Assembly (NCBI GenBank): GCA_017554325.1
Contig: JAFZIP010000002.1
Location: 1-64,000 of the forward strand
From: Bacteroidales bacterium
GTDB lineage: Bacteria > Bacteroidota > Bacteroidia > Bacteroidales > WCHB1-69
Direction of reading: 5' to 3'
DNA length: 64,000 nt
The notes beneath the pieces were generated by a model. That model worked only from the letters and a program-made list of their open reading frames with translations, had not been told where the DNA came from and ran no database searches. A program made the position numbers and the translations under genes. Positions 51,570 to 61,650 of this stretch are shown in pieces; the first letter of the stretch is position 1, and each line of letters opens with the position of its first letter.

Positions 51570-52241
51570 ATGAAACTCTTTATCGTTCCTACTCCCATCG
51601 GCAATCTGGAGGATATCACCCTTCGGGCGCTCAATGTGTTGCGCTCCGTGGACCTGATCCTCTGCGAGGATACCCGCACAACTGCCAAACTGCTGAAACA
51701 CTATGAGATAGAAAAACGCTGCATGGCGTACCACATTTTCAATGAGCATGGCCAGATGGCGCGGTTTATTGCCGAAATCAAAACCCATGAGCAGGTGGCC
51801 CTTGTGAGCGACGCCGGCACCCCCGGCATCTCCGATCCCGGATTCCTCCTCGTGCGCGAGTGCGTGGCCAACGACATCGAGGTGGAGTGCCTGCCCGGCG
51901 CCACCGCCTTCGTGCCGGCGCTCGTGCAGTCGGGACTCCCGTGCAGCAGCTTCTATTTCTATGGCTTCCTTCCGCACAAGAAGGGCAAGGAAACCCTCCT
52001 CAAACGAGTGGCCGGAATGGAAGAGACTGTCGTCTTCTATGAATCACCCCACCGCTTGCTCAAATCTCTGCAGAAGATGATGGAGATAATGGGCCCGGAC
52101 AGAAAAGTTTCTGTTTCCAAGGAAATCTCCAAAATCTACGCGCATACCTTCCGCGGCACACTTTCCGAAGCTGTCGCATACTTCTCCCAATCCGAAGTGA
52201 AAGGGGAGTTCGTGATTATAATTGAGGGAATTGAGAATTGA
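51570..52241 (+). CDS. rsmI: 16S rRNA (cytidine1402-2'-O)-methyltransferase
   Basis: RsmI methylates the ribose of C1402 in the decoding centre using S-adenosylmethionine. The 223-residue protein has the tetrapyrrole-methylase fold: LFIVPTPIGNLEDITLRAL, LCEDTRTTAKLLKHY, ALVSDAGTPGISDPGFLLVR, then GFLPHKKGKE and VFYESPHRL. It is somewhat shorter than E. coli RsmI (about 286), lacking the C-terminal extension, as in other Bacteroidetes. Its stop codon lies inside a GAATTGAGAATT micro-repeat. Confidence 0.95.
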   Translation: MKLFIVPTPIGNLEDITLRALNVLRSVDLILCEDTRTTAKLLKHYEIEKRCMAYHIFNEHGQMARFIAEIKTHEQVALVSDAGTPGISDPGFLLVRECVANDIEVECLPGATAFVPALVQSGLPCSSFYFYGFLPHKKGKETLLKRVAGMEETVVFYESPHRLLKSLQKMMEIMGPDRKVSVSKEISKIYAHTFRGTLSEAVAYFSQSEVKGEFVIIIEGIEN

Positions 52242-52290
52242 GAATTCAAGGTTCAAAGTTCAAAAACTTAATCTCCTATTCACCACCTTA

Positions 52291-52318
52291 TCTCCTAATC
52301 TCCTAATCTCCTAATCTT
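52291..52318. repeat. 8-bp tandem repeat TCTCCTAA
   Basis: Three perfect copies plus a partial one lie in the gap between rsmI and eno. They are preceded by a GAATTGAGAATTCAAGGTTC-type repeat spilling from the rsmI end. No function is visible. Confidence 0.8.
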
Positions 52319-52374
52319 CTCCTTTAATCTCTTTCACCTCTTTTCCCCATGCACCTCATTCACCAAAAAAATAT

Positions 52375-52382
52375 TATCTTTG
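52375..52382 (+). promoter_or_regulatory. -7 box of eno
   Basis: TATCTTTG lies 22 bp before ATG 52405. Confidence 0.65.
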
Positions 52383-52392
52383 CACGTTTTAA

Positions 52393-53694
<1,302 letters not shown>

Positions 53695-53783
53695 TATTAA
53701 TGAACGATTAGCGTTTATCGATTATTGAAACGATATATTTCCCTAATCTATAATCGCAAATCTATAATCTATAATCGTATATC

Positions 53784-54464
53784 ATGGAACCTGTTAAAAT
53801 TCTTTTCGCAGAAGACGATGTCAATCTGGGCAAGGTGCTCACCACGTACTTGACGGGCAAGGGCTACCAGATTCAACATGCCACCAATGGAGAAATCGCA
53901 TACGAGATGTTCTGTAAAGGCGATTTCGATATCTGCATCATTGACGTGATGATGCCGTTGATGGATGGTTTTACACTGGCTCAGGAAATCCGGAAGTTGG
54001 ATAAGAAGATTCCAATCATATTCCTGACGGCCAAGAATTTGCAGGAGGATATGATAAAAGGTCTTTCCATCGGTGGTGACGACTATATCACAAAACCCTT
54101 CTCTATCGATGTGCTGGTGGCCCGCATACAGGCATTGTTGCGCCGTACCACCAGCCAGGAACCGGAGGAGGAAATCATCCAACTGGGCAGTATTCAGTTC
54201 GATAAGAAACGTCAGCTGCTGGTTATCAACGGTGAAGAACGGAAAATCACGACCCGTGAGGCTGAACTGTTGCAAATGCTGCTGGATAAGAAAAACGATG
54301 TACTGGAGCGCGGCTATGCCCTTAAGAAGATTTGGGGTGACGACAGTTACTACAACGCCCGGAACATGGACGTGTATATCACGAAGTTACGCAAATACTT
54401 CAAGAGTGAACCGAGCATCCAGATTATCAACGTTCACGGAATCGGCTTCAAATTCGTGATGTAG
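53784..54464 (+). CDS. OmpR-type response regulator, RprY-like
   Basis: The 226-residue protein has an N-terminal receiver domain with acidic pocket EDD (10-12), phosphoacceptor Asp54 (CIIDVMMP) and conserved FLTAKN...DDYITKPF, and a C-terminal winged helix (about 130-226; ITTREAELLQMLL, NVHGIGFKFVM). It resembles RprY of Bacteroides and Porphyromonas, which I name from memory. Unusually, the kinase gene lies convergent, 2 bp beyond its stop, rather than in the same operon. AATCTATAATCG repeats precede the start (about 53739-53778). Confidence 0.88.
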   Translation: MEPVKILFAEDDVNLGKVLTTYLTGKGYQIQHATNGEIAYEMFCKGDFDICIIDVMMPLMDGFTLAQEIRKLDKKIPIIFLTAKNLQEDMIKGLSIGGDDYITKPFSIDVLVARIQALLRRTTSQEPEEEIIQLGSIQFDKKRQLLVINGEERKITTREAELLQMLLDKKNDVLERGYALKKIWGDDSYYNARNMDVYITKLRKYFKSEPSIQIINVHGIGFKFVM

Positions 54465-54466
54465 TC

Positions 54467-56011
54467 CTATTTGGCGGTTTTCAAAGGCAGATAGACCACA
54501 AACGTACTGCCTTTGCCCTCTTCACTTTGAACTTCAATATGGCCGTGGTGCAGGGATACGATTTTCTTGACGTACCCTAATCCAAGGCCATATCCTTTTA
54601 CGTTGTGTACATTGCCCTTGGGCACGCGGTAGAAGTTGTCGAAGATGCTGCCCAACGCTTTCTTGGGAATGCCGATGCCTTTATCGGTGACGGAGAGCAT
54701 GAATTCCTTTTTCCCGGATTGGGTGTTAATCAAAATTTCCGGCTTGTCGGAAGAGTATTTGATGCCGTTCTCCACCAGGTTGATGATGACATTCTCCAGA
54801 TGGTGACGGTCGCCGAATATCTTGCAGGTGTCTGCGTTGAGCGCTAAATTCAGTGTCCCGTTCACGGAACTGATTTGCAGTGCAACACTGTCGGTGACCT
54901 TGCGGATGAGCTCGTGCATGTCCAGAAGTTCCACATTCATCTTCACCTGCCCTTTTTTCAACTGTGCTATTTGCAGAATGTTGTTGACCATGTCTTTCAG
55001 TCGGTTGTTCTCATCGCGGATAATGGTGATGTATGCTTCACGCATGGCAGCGTCACTGTGCAGCGTCGGGTCTGACAGGGCTTCACAGGCCAGCGAGATG
55101 GTGGAAATCGGGGTCTTGAACTCATGCGTCATGTTGTTGACAAACTCGTTGGTGACTTCCGACAATTTTTTCTGGCGGTAAAGAGAATAGAGCGCGACGA
55201 AAGAAATGGTGAAGCAAACGATTAACAAACAGATGATTAACGTGACAATAGTGCTCATTCGCTGGAGGAAGATTCCGCGCTCGGAAGGGAAGTACAGGAT
55301 GATGTAGTTGGGAGATGTGACTTTCTCGTTGTACTTCAACCTGAACACATATTCGCTTTGCAACATGGTCTCCTCGTCTGTGAACTGTGGTTGGATGGCG
55401 AAGTCGGTGGTAAAGGCGTTGTACAGGGCAAAGTCGAAGCGCGCGTCAATGTTTTCCTCTGCCAGACATGCCTTGATGAGGCGTGACAGGTTCTCTACAC
55501 TGAGCAGCTGCAAGGTGGTGCTGTCCATTTCCACAAGATTGGCATCCATGTTGGCGACCATGGAGGAGACGTTGCCCTTGGCGTTTTTCGGCGACCATGG
55601 GTCGTTGTTCAAGGGGAACATCTTGCGGTATGCATCGCTGAAATAGGTGGTGTCGTCTTCTACTACCCGAGAGTTGTTCTCTTTGACAAAGATGACTGTC
55701 TGGATGATGCCGATAGGGTCGAAGGAGGCGGTGTCCAGAAGGAAACGGCGTGCTCGTTGCACGGATACCACCGCCGTGGTGTCGGGCAACTGATTGTTCA
55801 CGCTGTCAGTTTGGCTCTCGGGCAGCGTGTCGTTCTTGATGAGCGCGTCAATGCGCTCCACCAATTCATCTCCGGCGGTCAGCACCTCGTTGACAAAGAT
55901 GCTGCGCTGCACCTTTTCCGCCTCTGTGTAGAGCTTGAAGATGGCGAGAATCAGCAGGATGGAGGTGATGCCTACGATGAAGAACAGCGATACGATGATT
56001 CTTTTTTTCAT
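54467..56011 (-). CDS. Sensor histidine kinase, RprX-like
   Basis: The 514-residue protein has two membrane helices (about 7-27 and 248-274) flanking a sensor domain of about 220 residues, then HisKA with phospho-acceptor His296 (MTHEFKTPIST) and an ATPase domain with N-box NLVENGIKYSSD, G1 TDKGIGIP and G2 GYGLGLGYVKKIV. All catalytic boxes are intact. The start overlaps the malic enzyme stop by 4 bp (ATGA), so it is translated from the malic enzyme transcript. The gene converges on the response regulator, the likely partner. Confidence 0.93.
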   Translation of the reverse strand: MKKRIIVSLFFIVGITSILLILAIFKLYTEAEKVQRSIFVNEVLTAGDELVERIDALIKNDTLPESQTDSVNNQLPDTTAVVSVQRARRFLLDTASFDPIGIIQTVIFVKENNSRVVEDDTTYFSDAYRKMFPLNNDPWSPKNAKGNVSSMVANMDANLVEMDSTTLQLLSVENLSRLIKACLAEENIDARFDFALYNAFTTDFAIQPQFTDEETMLQSEYVFRLKYNEKVTSPNYIILYFPSERGIFLQRMSTIVTLIICLLIVCFTISFVALYSLYRQKKLSEVTNEFVNNMTHEFKTPISTISLACEALSDPTLHSDAAMREAYITIIRDENNRLKDMVNNILQIAQLKKGQVKMNVELLDMHELIRKVTDSVALQISSVNGTLNLALNADTCKIFGDRHHLENVIINLVENGIKYSSDKPEILINTQSGKKEFMLSVTDKGIGIPKKALGSIFDNFYRVPKGNVHNVKGYGLGLGYVKKIVSLHHGHIEVQSEEGKGSTFVVYLPLKTAK

Positions 56012-57456
56012 AATTCACTGCATACCTGACGTACGATGTTTCGGATTTCCTCTTCCGGAAACTCAGGGATAACGCCGTTGGATTCGAATTGTTGCACGAT
56101 GGCGTGGGTTTCGTCAATGTCATGTTTGGCGATGTCATAGACCTCCTGCCAGGTGCGCTGTTTGCGCGCCACGCCGTCAGCCATGGCCTGCATGGCCACA
56201 TCGGCGGCCACGGTGGGGAAGAGGTCGCTGTCCATCATGGTGGGCATGATGTGCTCGGCAGTGATGCCCTGGTTTTCCGCATACTTGGCGATGGAGTGCG
56301 CCGCACATATTGCCATGCTGTCGGTGATCTTGCTGGCGGACACCAGTAGCGTGCCTTTCAAAATGGCCGGGAAGCAGACGGAGTTGTTGACTTGGTTGGG
56401 GAAGTCGCCACGCCCGGTGGCCACGATGTACGCACCTGCCTCCTTGGCCTTGTAGGGATAGATTTCCGGCACGGGGTTGGCGCAGACGAAGACGATAGCC
56501 TTGTCTGCCATCAGCTGGATCCACTCCGGCTTGATGGTGTCTGGCCCCGGCTTGGAGAGCGCAATGAGCACGTCGGCATCCTTGAAGGCCTCTTCGTGGG
56601 TTTCGATGCAGTTAGGATTGGTGGTTTCGCACAATTCCCACTTGCGGTAGAAGCGTTTGTCATCGCGGTACTGTGTGCGGTTTTTGTGCAGCGTGCCTTT
56701 GGTGTCGAAGATGATGAAGTTCTCCGGCTTCACGCCGTCGGTGATCATCAGTCTGGCGATGGTGGTGTTGGCAGCGCCGGCACCGTAGAGCACCACTTTG
56801 ATGTCTTCCATTTTCTTGCCCACGATTTTAAGCGCGTTGATGAGTCCGGCCAGTGTCACGCAGGCGGTGCCTTGCGCGTCATCGTGCCACACGGGGATGA
56901 CACATTCCTCGCGCAGCGTGTCCAGCACGCGGTAGCAGTTGGGCTGAGAGATGTCCTCCAGATTGATGGCGCCGAAGCTGTGCTGTACCATCTTCACGAA
57001 ATCAATCAGCTTGTCGGCTTGGTGCTCGCCGTTTTCGTCGCGGCTATCGATACAGAGGGGCACGGAATCCACGCCGCCCAAGTACTTCATCAGCATGGCT
57101 TTGCCTTCCATCACACCCAGTCCGCCGGGAGGGGTGCAGTCGCCGTCGCCCAACACGCGCGTGCTGTCACTCACCACCGCCACCAGATTGGAGCGGTTGC
57201 TGAGATAGAACGACTGGTCGTTGTCGTCGCGGATGGTGGTGGACACGGCGGATACGCCAGGTGTGTACCACACGTTGAACCAGTTGAACCCATAGATGGG
57301 CGCTTTGGGTAAGGTTTGCATTTTGCCGCTGTAGAATTTATGCGCGGCTATGGACATTTTCTTGTAGAAAAGGGTTTTGGCTTTGGCTTTTTGTTCTTCC
57401 GTGAAATCGGCGGGGAACAGATCTTCGATGTTGTCGAGTGTGGGATGGGTATTCAT
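56008..57456 (-). CDS. Malic enzyme (NAD(P)-dependent malate dehydrogenase, decarboxylating)
   Basis: The enzyme oxidatively decarboxylates malate to pyruvate and CO2. The 482-residue protein has the N-terminal malic domain with YTPGVSAVSTTIRDD and GDGDCTPPGGLGVMEGK, the catalytic segment VPLCIDSRDENGEHQ and VWHDDAQGTACVTLAGLINAL, then the NAD-binding fold VVLYGAGAANTTIARLM. There is no phosphotransacetylase extension (long forms exceed 700 residues). The frame opens at 57516, but the Met at 57456 is the family-like start. It is coupled to the kinase gene by a 4-bp overlap. Confidence 0.93.
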   Translation of the reverse strand: MNTHPTLDNIEDLFPADFTEEQKAKAKTLFYKKMSIAAHKFYSGKMQTLPKAPIYGFNWFNVWYTPGVSAVSTTIRDDNDQSFYLSNRSNLVAVVSDSTRVLGDGDCTPPGGLGVMEGKAMLMKYLGGVDSVPLCIDSRDENGEHQADKLIDFVKMVQHSFGAINLEDISQPNCYRVLDTLREECVIPVWHDDAQGTACVTLAGLINALKIVGKKMEDIKVVLYGAGAANTTIARLMITDGVKPENFIIFDTKGTLHKNRTQYRDDKRFYRKWELCETTNPNCIETHEEAFKDADVLIALSKPGPDTIKPEWIQLMADKAIVFVCANPVPEIYPYKAKEAGAYIVATGRGDFPNQVNNSVCFPAILKGTLLVSASKITDSMAICAAHSIAKYAENQGITAEHIMPTMMDSDLFPTVAADVAMQAMADGVARKQRTWQEVYDIAKHDIDETHAIVQQFESNGVIPEFPEEEIRNIVRQVCSEL

Positions 57457-57484
57457 CGTGAGTGTTTTTTTATGAAAAAATGAT

Positions 57485-60400
57485 TTAATATCGTTCGTCT
57501 GCAGTGCAACGGTCATAGTGCATGCTTACTTTATGGACGAGTTTGCCACTCTTGTCGTACTTCTTGAAGTCGCCGTGGGCAAGTCCGTAATAATAGTTGC
57601 CTTCGTAGGCTTTTTGGCCGTTTTCGTAATAGTATTCCATAGCCCCGTGCAACTCCCCGAGACTGAAATTGCGTATCGCGGAGGTTTTGCCATTGGGGAA
57701 GAAGAAGGATTCCTGTCCGTCTTTGTGGCCTTCCGCATATTGGTCGATGAATGCGGCTTGACCATTAGCATAATAGATGATGAAACTTCCGTGAAGGATG
57801 CCGTTTTCAAAATCTACCACCATGCCGGTCTTGCCATTAGGATAGCAGGCGTTGATCTGGATATGCTCTTTGGGGAGCACCTTAACTTCGGAAAGGTTGC
57901 CGTCATTCTGTCTGAATCTGTATTGGTAGGGACTGCCGTGATCATAGATGATTTCCATTAGCAGCGTCTTTCCATCAGGGGCAAAATACGATACAGGACC
58001 ATGTGCTTCGCTGTTGATGTGGTTGCCTTCACACATTTTCTTTCCATCCGGATAGAAATAGAGGTAAGGACCTTGGGCCTGTTCATCTCCGCTGTAAAAA
58101 ACGGAAGAAATAGGCTGTCCAAGCGGGTTGAAACAGATATAATCTCCGTCAATGACATCAAGAGAGGCCGAACAGGAGTCCTTCAATTCGCCGGTGGGGA
58201 AAAATGTTTTATGAACGCCAACTGCCATACCGGACATTTGTTGTTGTGTGTTGATGATTTTGCCGTCAAGGGAATATTCAATGATGGTTCCGTCCGGTTG
58301 GCCGCCCTTGATTTCCCGACTGATCCACAGGTTGCCATTGGGATAGTAATAATCGCTATGTCCGTTGCCGAAAAGTATTGTGTCGCGATGTGCCAGTTGT
58401 CCATCCAAGTCAAAGGTGCTGATCAGAATAGGCAGACCGTTGAAATAGCGAATTTCACGAGTCATCTTCCCGTCGGGTGTGTAATAGGCACAATATATCT
58501 GTTTGCCATCTTGGTCAAGCAATTCTTTGCAGCTAAGAGAGCCATCGTTAAGGTATGTGTATTTGGCCCCCACCATAGTGTCGTTGCGGAATTGGCACTC
58601 CTGGGCAACTGTGTGTGCCTTGTCATCAAAATATCGCACCAACAATCCGTTTTTGGCATTGTTCTTGAATTCAGTATAGGAGCTTACCCGACCTGAGGGG
58701 TAAAACTCTCTGGATGTGCCATTCTTTTCGCCTTTTTTGTAGTTGTCCTCTATGAATCTCATGCCGTTGGCATAATAGCCAATTCGTTTTCCGTCTAATT
58801 TGAAATTGGCGTTTCGAGTGGCCGTTATAAGGAGGCTTCCAAGTGAGGAATAGATGTCAGTGGTTATGTGGTTGTCTTTCAGAGAATGTGTGGCGCGGAC
58901 GGTGCCATCGGGCATGTAGGTCTCGGCAGCGGTGTATTGTCCGTCTATGATATGATAAGTTACATAGGGTTTCCCGTCATAGTCATATTCGATGTAGTCT
59001 CCGGCGAATTCACCATCTTTGTATGTTGTCTTAGTCTCAAGATTTCCATTGGGATAATAATAAATATTCTCGCCGTCTAATTCCTCGTTGTTGTTATAAT
59101 GGTATGATTCCTTGATGGTTCCGCTTGGATATAGTTCTATAAATTGTCCTGTGCGTTTGGAATTGGTGACGAATCCCTGTGTTTTCACTTTCCCATTGGG
59201 ATAGTAGGTGATGAAAGGATGTTGTGTGGTGGTGTCGGTTACGTAGGTGCCCTCCAACTGGCCGTTGGGATAATATTGGTTTTGGAGGCCAAATGGTAAT
59301 CCATCAACATAATTTTCCACAGTGATTAGATGTCCCTGCTCGTCGTATGAACGCAGCTCGCCGTCTTGTTCTCCGTTGGAGTTGAACAATCCTTCGGCTT
59401 TGAGTATTCCTGATTCGTAGTAGTATTTGAAGGGGCCTTGAGGATTATTGTTTACGGCATTCATTTCAATGGTTAACACCGTCTCGACACCTAGAGGATG
59501 ATAAGTGAAAGTGCGGATAAAACCGTTTACCTTGTCTTCCGACATTAGGACTTCTGTAGTTTTCCGATTGTTGGTATAGCCGATGCCGATGCCGTTAGCT
59601 TCGCCATCCTTGTAGGAAGCTATCTCATCAAGCTGGCCGTTCTGGTCAATAGTGGTCCATTGCCCTTGCTTCAACAATTTTCCTTTCTCATTTTGTGAAA
59701 CTTTTCCCCACATCTTCAGGAGATAATTATCGTACACGTAGTATAAGTTGTCTGGGTTGTCTTGGTTCAGACCTTGTTCGATGACTTCGTCAAGATGATC
59801 GATGATGATTTGAACGAAGGCGCTCAACTCTTTTTCCATCTTTTTTGCTTTTTTTGCCACCTTGTCGTTTTGGATATCAGTACCGGAAAGTTGATAGTAG
59901 CAAAATGTATTGAAAAGTTGCTTGTCCATAACCTGCTTGAAGAAGGGGATGTAGAGCTGGTCCTCCGCAGCATGGGAGTTGGGACGCACCTGGACATTTT
60001 GAAAAACTACCTGGTTGCCTCGGGTGATGGGGTGGTCAATCTTGGACAGACACCGCTCCTTCTTGTGGGAGAATATGGAGTTGTTTAGGGTCTTGACCAC
60101 ATCAGCATAGAATTCATTCAGTTCCACGTAGTCCTCATGCAGAGTGAGGTTGTTGTTGGCGTTAAAAGAGCCCACTCCCGATTCGTAGATTTCGTTCAAG
60201 GTCCTCAGGGCCATAATAGTGTAATTAGAGGAAGGGTTGATGAGGGTGCAGTAGTTGAGGGCCATGATGCCCGGTACGGTGTATCCGAGACGCAGACATG
60301 CCATCCCGTATTGAAAGTGGCTGCCTTGATGGGTAGGGCTCAAAAACATGGAGGTCTTGAAACATTCTATTGCCTCAGTGTACTTTTCCTGACGCATCAG

Positions 60401-60835
60401 GGACACACCCTTGTTGAAGTGAAGGTGATAATAATAGGGGTTGGTTTCCAGTCCTTTTTCGTAGTATAAAACTGCCTTGTCGAAATCCTCCAGCTCGTCG
60501 TAGCAATTGCCCAATTCAGTGTAGATGTTGGCCAGTGGCTGGCTGCAGGATGGATTTTCCAACAGCTCGTTGAAAATCTGTATGGCTTCCTTATAGCGTT
60601 CAGCAATCTCCAGGGCGTAGGCTTTCTCATACTGGGCATACTCGTAGTTGGAATCGCCGTAGGGAACTTGGTTGTACAGCGCGATGGCATCGTCAATTTT
60701 ACCGTTGTCAGTAAGATTGAGGGCCTTTCGGATGATTTGTTCGGAATTCTTGATGATTTTCAGGCTCTTGGTCTCCTGTCCATGCAGACAGAAAGTGAGC
60801 ATGACAAGACAAAGAACAAAAATGGTCCGTTTCAT
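57485..60835 (-). CDS. Large secreted TPR and MORN/YwqK-repeat protein
   Basis: The 1116-residue protein starts at the Met at 60835 with a signal peptide (about 1-20, CLHGQE); the frame to 60931 is rejected for lack of a signal. Residues about 30-230 hold TPR-like helices (YEKAYALEIAERYKEAIQIF, KAVLYYEKGLETNPYYYHLH). From about 380 to the end run more than twenty repeats of the YwqK/MORN_2 type (G-YYPNG-LE--T-YKDG), forming a long beta structure. It is probably periplasmic or surface-exposed; no enzyme motif was seen. The malic enzyme gene follows after 28 bp on the same strand. Confidence 0.85.
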   Translation of the reverse strand: MKRTIFVLCLVMLTFCLHGQETKSLKIIKNSEQIIRKALNLTDNGKIDDAIALYNQVPYGDSNYEYAQYEKAYALEIAERYKEAIQIFNELLENPSCSQPLANIYTELGNCYDELEDFDKAVLYYEKGLETNPYYYHLHFNKGVSLMRQEKYTEAIECFKTSMFLSPTHQGSHFQYGMACLRLGYTVPGIMALNYCTLINPSSNYTIMALRTLNEIYESGVGSFNANNNLTLHEDYVELNEFYADVVKTLNNSIFSHKKERCLSKIDHPITRGNQVVFQNVQVRPNSHAAEDQLYIPFFKQVMDKQLFNTFCYYQLSGTDIQNDKVAKKAKKMEKELSAFVQIIIDHLDEVIEQGLNQDNPDNLYYVYDNYLLKMWGKVSQNEKGKLLKQGQWTTIDQNGQLDEIASYKDGEANGIGIGYTNNRKTTEVLMSEDKVNGFIRTFTYHPLGVETVLTIEMNAVNNNPQGPFKYYYESGILKAEGLFNSNGEQDGELRSYDEQGHLITVENYVDGLPFGLQNQYYPNGQLEGTYVTDTTTQHPFITYYPNGKVKTQGFVTNSKRTGQFIELYPSGTIKESYHYNNNEELDGENIYYYPNGNLETKTTYKDGEFAGDYIEYDYDGKPYVTYHIIDGQYTAAETYMPDGTVRATHSLKDNHITTDIYSSLGSLLITATRNANFKLDGKRIGYYANGMRFIEDNYKKGEKNGTSREFYPSGRVSSYTEFKNNAKNGLLVRYFDDKAHTVAQECQFRNDTMVGAKYTYLNDGSLSCKELLDQDGKQIYCAYYTPDGKMTREIRYFNGLPILISTFDLDGQLAHRDTILFGNGHSDYYYPNGNLWISREIKGGQPDGTIIEYSLDGKIINTQQQMSGMAVGVHKTFFPTGELKDSCSASLDVIDGDYICFNPLGQPISSVFYSGDEQAQGPYLYFYPDGKKMCEGNHINSEAHGPVSYFAPDGKTLLMEIIYDHGSPYQYRFRQNDGNLSEVKVLPKEHIQINACYPNGKTGMVVDFENGILHGSFIIYYANGQAAFIDQYAEGHKDGQESFFFPNGKTSAIRNFSLGELHGAMEYYYENGQKAYEGNYYYGLAHGDFKKYDKSGKLVHKVSMHYDRCTADERY

Positions 60836-60920
60836 AATATGGGGAATTATATATGATAAATTGAATTTGTGAGAAATATGGTGTTGCGAATGACGATATT
60901 GGTTTTTACTGCGGCAATGA

Positions 60921-61610
60921 TTATTTCCCAACTAGGTGGTTCACCCGTCTGATGGCCAGTTTCGCGAGGAAACTGAAGAAGATGAAGAATCCGAAGTTGA
61001 GTAAAGCGGCAATGACAGTATCCGTGTTCTGGATGAGGTTGGAATACATCAATATGAAATCGTAAGTGCCGTGCAAGAAGACAGGACAGAGGAAGGCGAG
61101 AAGCAGATACCATGTTTTCTTTTCAGGCCTGAACTTGGCGAATGCGAAGAAATAGCCCATGATGATGGCGAAGAAGAAGTGTGCCGGCACCGCGAACATC
61201 GCCCGGCTTACGGCCACACCTAAGCCGCCTTGCCATACGTACATGATGTTTTCTAATCCGGCAAAGCCCAACCCCACGAAGGCGGCGTACTCAATGCCGT
61301 CGTAATACTCGTCAAAATACCGGCTTTTCCAGATGAAAAGGTAGAGAAACAGTAGCTTGAATAGCTCCTCCGGAATTCCCGCCAAAAAGAAAGCCTGATA
61401 GAATGCTTGCCCGTGTGCACCCGGGAAAGGATGGAGATCGCTGCCCCCCAGTACACTCAGTATTAGCACATCCACGAGACCCGCCAGAATACCGCCCAGG
61501 AACGCTTTCATCAGCTGCCCGAACGGCTCTCTCTGGTATCTGTCTTTCAGATAAATGTATAGCAACAGTAAAAAAACCGGCGTAAGCGAAGCAGTCAGTA
61601 TAATAATCAT
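60921..61610 (-). CDS. PrsW-type intramembrane glutamic protease
   Basis: The 229-residue protein has about seven hydrophobic helices. The PrsW family signature is intact: Glu81-Glu82 in GIPEELFKLL, Glu120 in FVGLGFAGLENIMYV, His144 in VPAHFFFAIIMGY and His180 in LHGTYDF. In Bacillus PrsW cleaves an anti-sigma factor; the substrate here is unknown and the anti-sigma-like protein of element A is only one speculative candidate. It lies 85 bp upstream of the large MORN protein gene on the same strand. Confidence 0.88.
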   Translation of the reverse strand: MIIILTASLTPVFLLLLYIYLKDRYQREPFGQLMKAFLGGILAGLVDVLILSVLGGSDLHPFPGAHGQAFYQAFFLAGIPEELFKLLFLYLFIWKSRYFDEYYDGIEYAAFVGLGFAGLENIMYVWQGGLGVAVSRAMFAVPAHFFFAIIMGYFFAFAKFRPEKKTWYLLLAFLCPVFLHGTYDFILMYSNLIQNTDTVIAALLNFGFFIFFSFLAKLAIRRVNHLVGK

Positions 61611-61650
61611 AACCTTTAACTATTGTCTTTAATCTCTAATCTCTCATCTC

